From contig CM040452.1 of the NCBI GenBank assembly GCA_022749755.1, forward strand, positions 3,676,350 through 3,740,349: a stretch of DNA of 64,000 bases, written 5' to 3'. The translations under genes and the position numbers were made by a program. The stretch comes from Azadirachta indica. Taxonomy: Eukaryota; Streptophyta; Magnoliopsida; Sapindales; Meliaceae. The stretch's first letter is position 1. Every line of letters begins with the position of its first letter. Positions 59,803 to 64,000 of the stretch are shown here, in pieces. The notes beneath the pieces are model-generated. The model did not search any database, was not told the origin of the DNA, and was given only the letters and a program-made list of their open reading frames with translations.

Positions 59803-60600
59803 AATTACAAACTAACTGATCTGTTGATCACCAAGAGTTATACTTAATAACAAAGAATTACTCAGATAATCATTGTAAAAAAGACATTTTAACATAAAAG
59901 GAAAATGTGCGCCAGCATTTACCAACCGTTATTTTATCAATTAAGTAATAATTTTACCTTAACAAACTATCAATTTCATTTCAACAATCACTCAATAAAA
60001 GCAAAGAACTTCTTAAAAAAAAAATTCTAAAAAATTTCTCTTCTTTCTCCTCGGTTTTCCCAGCAAACAAACAGCTAAACAAAACCTACAGCAGCACCAA
60101 CGCAAACATACAGCCACCAGAAAAGCACAGTCTATGAATTATAACAGAGAAATCTTCAATCTTCAACTAAAATTACCTTCAGAGCTGATCATATACAAGT
60201 CAAACAAGAAAACCAAATCCAAATGCATAACACCAGAAGGGATTACAACAAAACTCAAAAAATGACATTCAAGAAAAGCAAAGAAGGGAACCCAAGTCAG
60301 AAATGGAGTGTAAACCCTAATCCCCAAGAGAAAGTAAACAATGGAGACTAAAAAGGAAAGTATGGACTTACATACAGATCATGGAAATGTAAAAGGAGAA
60401 AGTGAAAATAAAAAAAAAATGCGAAATTTTCGGAGATTCTTGGATCAGATGAGAATTTAGCTGTGGGATTTGATATGATTGGTGATTGAGCGACAGACAA
60501 TTTCCAATTGCTGTGCAGAAGAAGGAGGAGGAGGAGAAGATTTTGCACAAGGGAAAGCAGCAAAAAGTGTGAGGTTTTGTTTACTTTTTAAAAGGAAAAG
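59803..60600 (-). promoter_or_regulatory. SCAB1 5' leader with probable intron
   Basis: A strong donor GTAAGT on the minus strand (60371-60366) and an acceptor CAACAG ending at 59821 suggest a roughly 550-base intron in the leader. The presumed first exon is pyrimidine-rich on the coding strand, with a CCT repeat at about 60518-60540. Open frames here are leader sequence. Transcript data would be needed to fix the ends. Confidence 0.45.
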
Positions 60601-63600
60601 CAAAGAAAAAGCCGCTCTTCAATTTCTTTCTATTTTCGTTTTCTTTTCAATTTTTTTAGGAATAATAATGCCCGGGTCCATGCATTTTTATGTTTTTTCA
60701 AATCATGAACACGATTGATCTGTTTATATCACATAGGTCCTAATTTCTGACGAAATGCCTAAAATAACCTTTTATGTTCAGTTATTTAAGTAACTTTCTT
60801 TTAAATAGAAATTTAAACTGTAAATTTGAATAAATACAAATCTTTGAATAAGTTCTAAGCTGTTTATCTTTTTAAAAAATTAAAAATAAATTTTTTACTC
60901 AAACATAAATAGATACTATATTAACATAAAGTTGATTACATTTATGACATTGTATAAAATATAAATAATATGTATTTTTTAATTTGTGAGACAATTTTAA
61001 TAGATATAACCAAAAATAAAATCGTAAGATAAAAAATTATATTTTTTTAGAAGACCAATAATAATATCAATAAATTATTTGAGTATGAATATTTTTAAAA
61101 ATATTTAATAAAAAAGTTAAAATAAATACCTATTTAACAAGAAGTATGTGAAAATTCTCATAAAATTACAAAACATTGGTCAAATTCAACCACATTATAA
61201 ATTAAATTAAAAAACCCATACTCTTTTAAAATGGTCAAAGTGCAATACTATAAATTTGCAATGGAAATTTAGTTATTTTTAGTTGGATAAGGGGGTTAGA
61301 TAACATAAAAGAACTAATTATGTCCTTATTTGTTCGTGTACTCGCTCAAACGAAATGACTTCAAAATTCCACGTCTACCGTATTTGTCATGCTTATACTT
61401 TAAACTTAAAATTTCTTGGCGGGTCCCGCCTTCTGTTCTCTTCTTTGGCTTTTTCGTTCGTCCTTTCGAAATTAAAAAAAATAATCCAAATTATTTAAAT
61501 TTCTACTGAATATTTTCAAATTTTATATTATATTTTTCAACTTATAAATTAAATTTAAAAATTCAAATAAAAATTATAAATTACAATAAAATAATTAGAA
61601 ATTATACGGAACAAGTAATGTATATGGGTGACAACAAAGTAGATAAGTGATAATTATTAATTTATGCATGTATGTTTTTATTTATTTAATTAGATGAGAT
61701 TAATTGTTAGTTTAAGGTCGCCATCAAATTTTCAAATTAACTGAAAGGCTAGTAATCTATTGATAATAACCTTTTCAAAGACAATAAGAGTCACTTTTGT
61801 AATCCTTTTTAAAAATAATCATTGTTAAATTAATTATGTTAAAAACAATAAAAAAAATCCAGTTATCTATTCGATAAATTATATTTTTTAAAAAGTAAAT
61901 TTTAAATTTTTTAAATTACTTTTAGTCATCCTAAAAGCAAATTTAAATTGACTAAGTTATATTGTCATTTGATTTTTCATGCATAAATTGTAGCATAAAT
62001 TTAAATTTGATAGCTTTCAAAATAATTTTTTATTTATTTTTTAGATACAAATAAAGATTGACTTAATTAAATAAAAAAATATCTTATTTTATAGTAGATT
62101 TTTGAAAATCTGATTCTAAAAATAATTTTATTTATAAATATAATTAACATAAAAATCACACGATAAAAGGGTAAACAATTAAGTAGAGAGCGAGTGCTGT
62201 CACTAAGGCATAATCATTCAAAATTGATTATTTTTACAGCACTATAAAAATAAATTATTTTAAAATTCACAATAATTCTAAATTAGTTTTAATAACTATC
62301 TAAGTTCGAACTAACTTTTTAAAAATAGTCGGAGGTTTATTCTTTTGTAATATGTGAATTGAAATATTTTATATTTAAATTATCGGTAGACTTCTGATTG
62401 TAATATCAAAAATTTTTTTAAAAAAAAAAGGCAAAATTGTATAAGGTTATATAGAGAAAGAAGGAAGAATAAGAAAAGGAAATGGAGGCATGGGCGGTTG
62501 TTGGATGTTAAGTAGGGGCATGCGTAGATGCTTTCTTGCTAATTGCTATATATATTGACCAAATTAAGCCGTCCATATCTTAACACAACACCTTTCTTTT
62601 TAATATTAATTTTAATATTAAGCTACCGACTTTATATTCGCAATCATCTTTGACTTTACAATGTTGTATAGATTGTGACTACGTATTTTATTTTCTCATT
62701 TTTCGTGTATAAAGGGTAACAACTTATCCAATATAAAAAAAGTTTTTAATTTATAAAATCTTTCATAATTAGTGTTTGTTCGTTTTTTTTTAATTTGAAA
62801 TCTGAATATAGTTTAATTTTGGTCATTTAAAAGTGTTGATTGTTAATGTAAGACTAAGAACTCGATAATTATATTGATAAAATAAATTTAAATATTTAAA
62901 TGTTGAAGTTTGAAATATGAATAAATTTTATAGTAATGATGAAATAAAATACATTTAAATATATGATCGGTAAAATTATTGGTTTTTAAATATTTATATT
63001 TATATATTTAAATTTATTCAAATCTATTCAAAATTCATATATAAAAACAAATAAACACTATATAATTTAATTCAATTATTTTTAAAGTAATTTCAAATTA
63101 GCAAATATATCAAATTACTCATTTTCTATGTGAGGCATAGCATCCCATGTGGCCCAAACCAAACAAACTTGTGCAAAGAAATATTTAATTTTAATACGCG
63201 GTTTGAAATTTTTTTAAGATAAAAGAAGTGGCATGAATCTAATTCACAATTTTACTTTTTGACATATTTGAAAAAGTTGGCCTCGAATCAAATCCCATTT
63301 TTTATATTATTCAAACTCTTTTTCCTCTTTTTTTTTTTAATTTAATTAATTTTGAAGCCACCATAAAAGTTGTTGATAGTCATTGATGTATATGTAACAT
63401 CACCAACCGGTATTGGATTAGGTTGAGATTCTTTACGAGATTTTAGGAACAAGACAAGTTGGAAAGTATATATATATTTAGTGTCAATAAATGCCACCCA
63501 ACACATTAATAATGTATTAGATAATAAAAGATACATAATCTATACATGTTTCACATGGTATCTTATTTTTATTTTATTAATAATTAAAATATATCAAATG

Positions 63601-64000
63601 AAGAAATGCAATATTTTTTTTCTCCTTTTATTGGTTTCGTACATTGTATTTAGGATAGATAAAATCAAGGTAGGAATTGGTTTTATAAAAGTCCGATCAA
63701 ATTTAGGCTTGAATTTTATATTATTCGGCCTAATTTTAAATATGAGTTTCTAAAATTTGAAATTTAAGATTAAAAAAATTTAGGTTCGAACCGAATTATA
63801 AAAATTTGTCTCAAATTCATGTTAAATTAATATATATTTTTTGAGTTTAATTTAAGTTAAATTAATTATAAAATTTTTTGCTAATTTTATTTTTAAACTC
63901 ATCCAATCTTTATGTCAACCGTTTAACTTAAATCTAATTTAGTGCCGTTTAAAAATTTATATTGAATTTTAGTGTCTTCTTGATAGAATCTTATCAAAAA
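60601..64000. other. AT-rich intergenic region, no gene seen
   Basis: Besides the SCAB1 promoter near 60600 no gene or RNA is recognised. The right end from about 63650 (AGGCTTGAATTTTAT, GGTTCGAACCGAATT) looks like a dispersed plant repeat. Open frames at 63342-63536 and 63481-63753 have no supporting features. Confidence 0.55.

Noticed and set aside
60348..60563. Leucine-rich minus-strand frames upstream of SCAB1
   Set aside because: They come from pyrimidine-rich 5' leader sequence; SCAB1 start at 59802 matches the family.

Overview
The window is AT-rich nuclear DNA of a eudicot plant: the genes have GT-AG introns, there is an intact SCAB1 gene, and the rest is terpene synthases (TPS), cytochromes P450 and decayed transposons. 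The TPS proteins carry plastid-type N-terminal extensions and, from memory, most resemble the casbene synthase group of the spurges (Euphorbiaceae). The order Malpighiales is therefore my best guess; the species cannot be named from sequence alone.

Layout. (1) 2.6-4.5 kb: a CYP71-family P450 (+). (2) 6.3-10.8 kb: tandem repeats and a copia reverse-transcriptase relic. (3) 11.5-14.3 kb: a seven-exon TPS (+). (4) 17.3-26.0 kb: left arm of a large inverted repeat holding a divergent pair, TPS (-) and P450 (+). (5) 26.0-33.3 kb: a spacer made of truncated P450 promoter copies, a MITE-like element, a foldback element and a 5'-truncated LINE. (6) 33.3-42.2 kb: right arm, the mirror image, P450 (-) and TPS (+). 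(7) 44.3-45.9 kb: a third near-identical P450 (-). (8) 46-50.6 kb: a decayed copy of the same intergenic DNA ending in a TPS last-exon relic. (9) 51.4-59.8 kb: SCAB1 (-), an ordinary housekeeping-type neighbour that marks the cluster edge. (10) 60.6-64 kb: nothing recognised.

Together the seven intact metabolic genes (three TPS, four P450) form a compact biosynthetic gene cluster. The likely scheme is a plastid-targeted TPS cyclising a prenyl diphosphate (geranylgeranyl diphosphate if the casbene resemblance holds), followed by oxidation of the hydrocarbon by ER-bound P450s; product and chemistry are not readable from the sequence. Two features are unusual. All three TPS have Ala at the first metal-ligand position of the NSE/DTE motif. 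The three near-identical P450s have Lys where the I-helix acid normally sits. A regulatory cassette of about 300 bp containing a W-box core (TTGACT) is repeated about 13 times, whole or partial, in front of the P450s, behind the TPS genes and without genes in the spacer.
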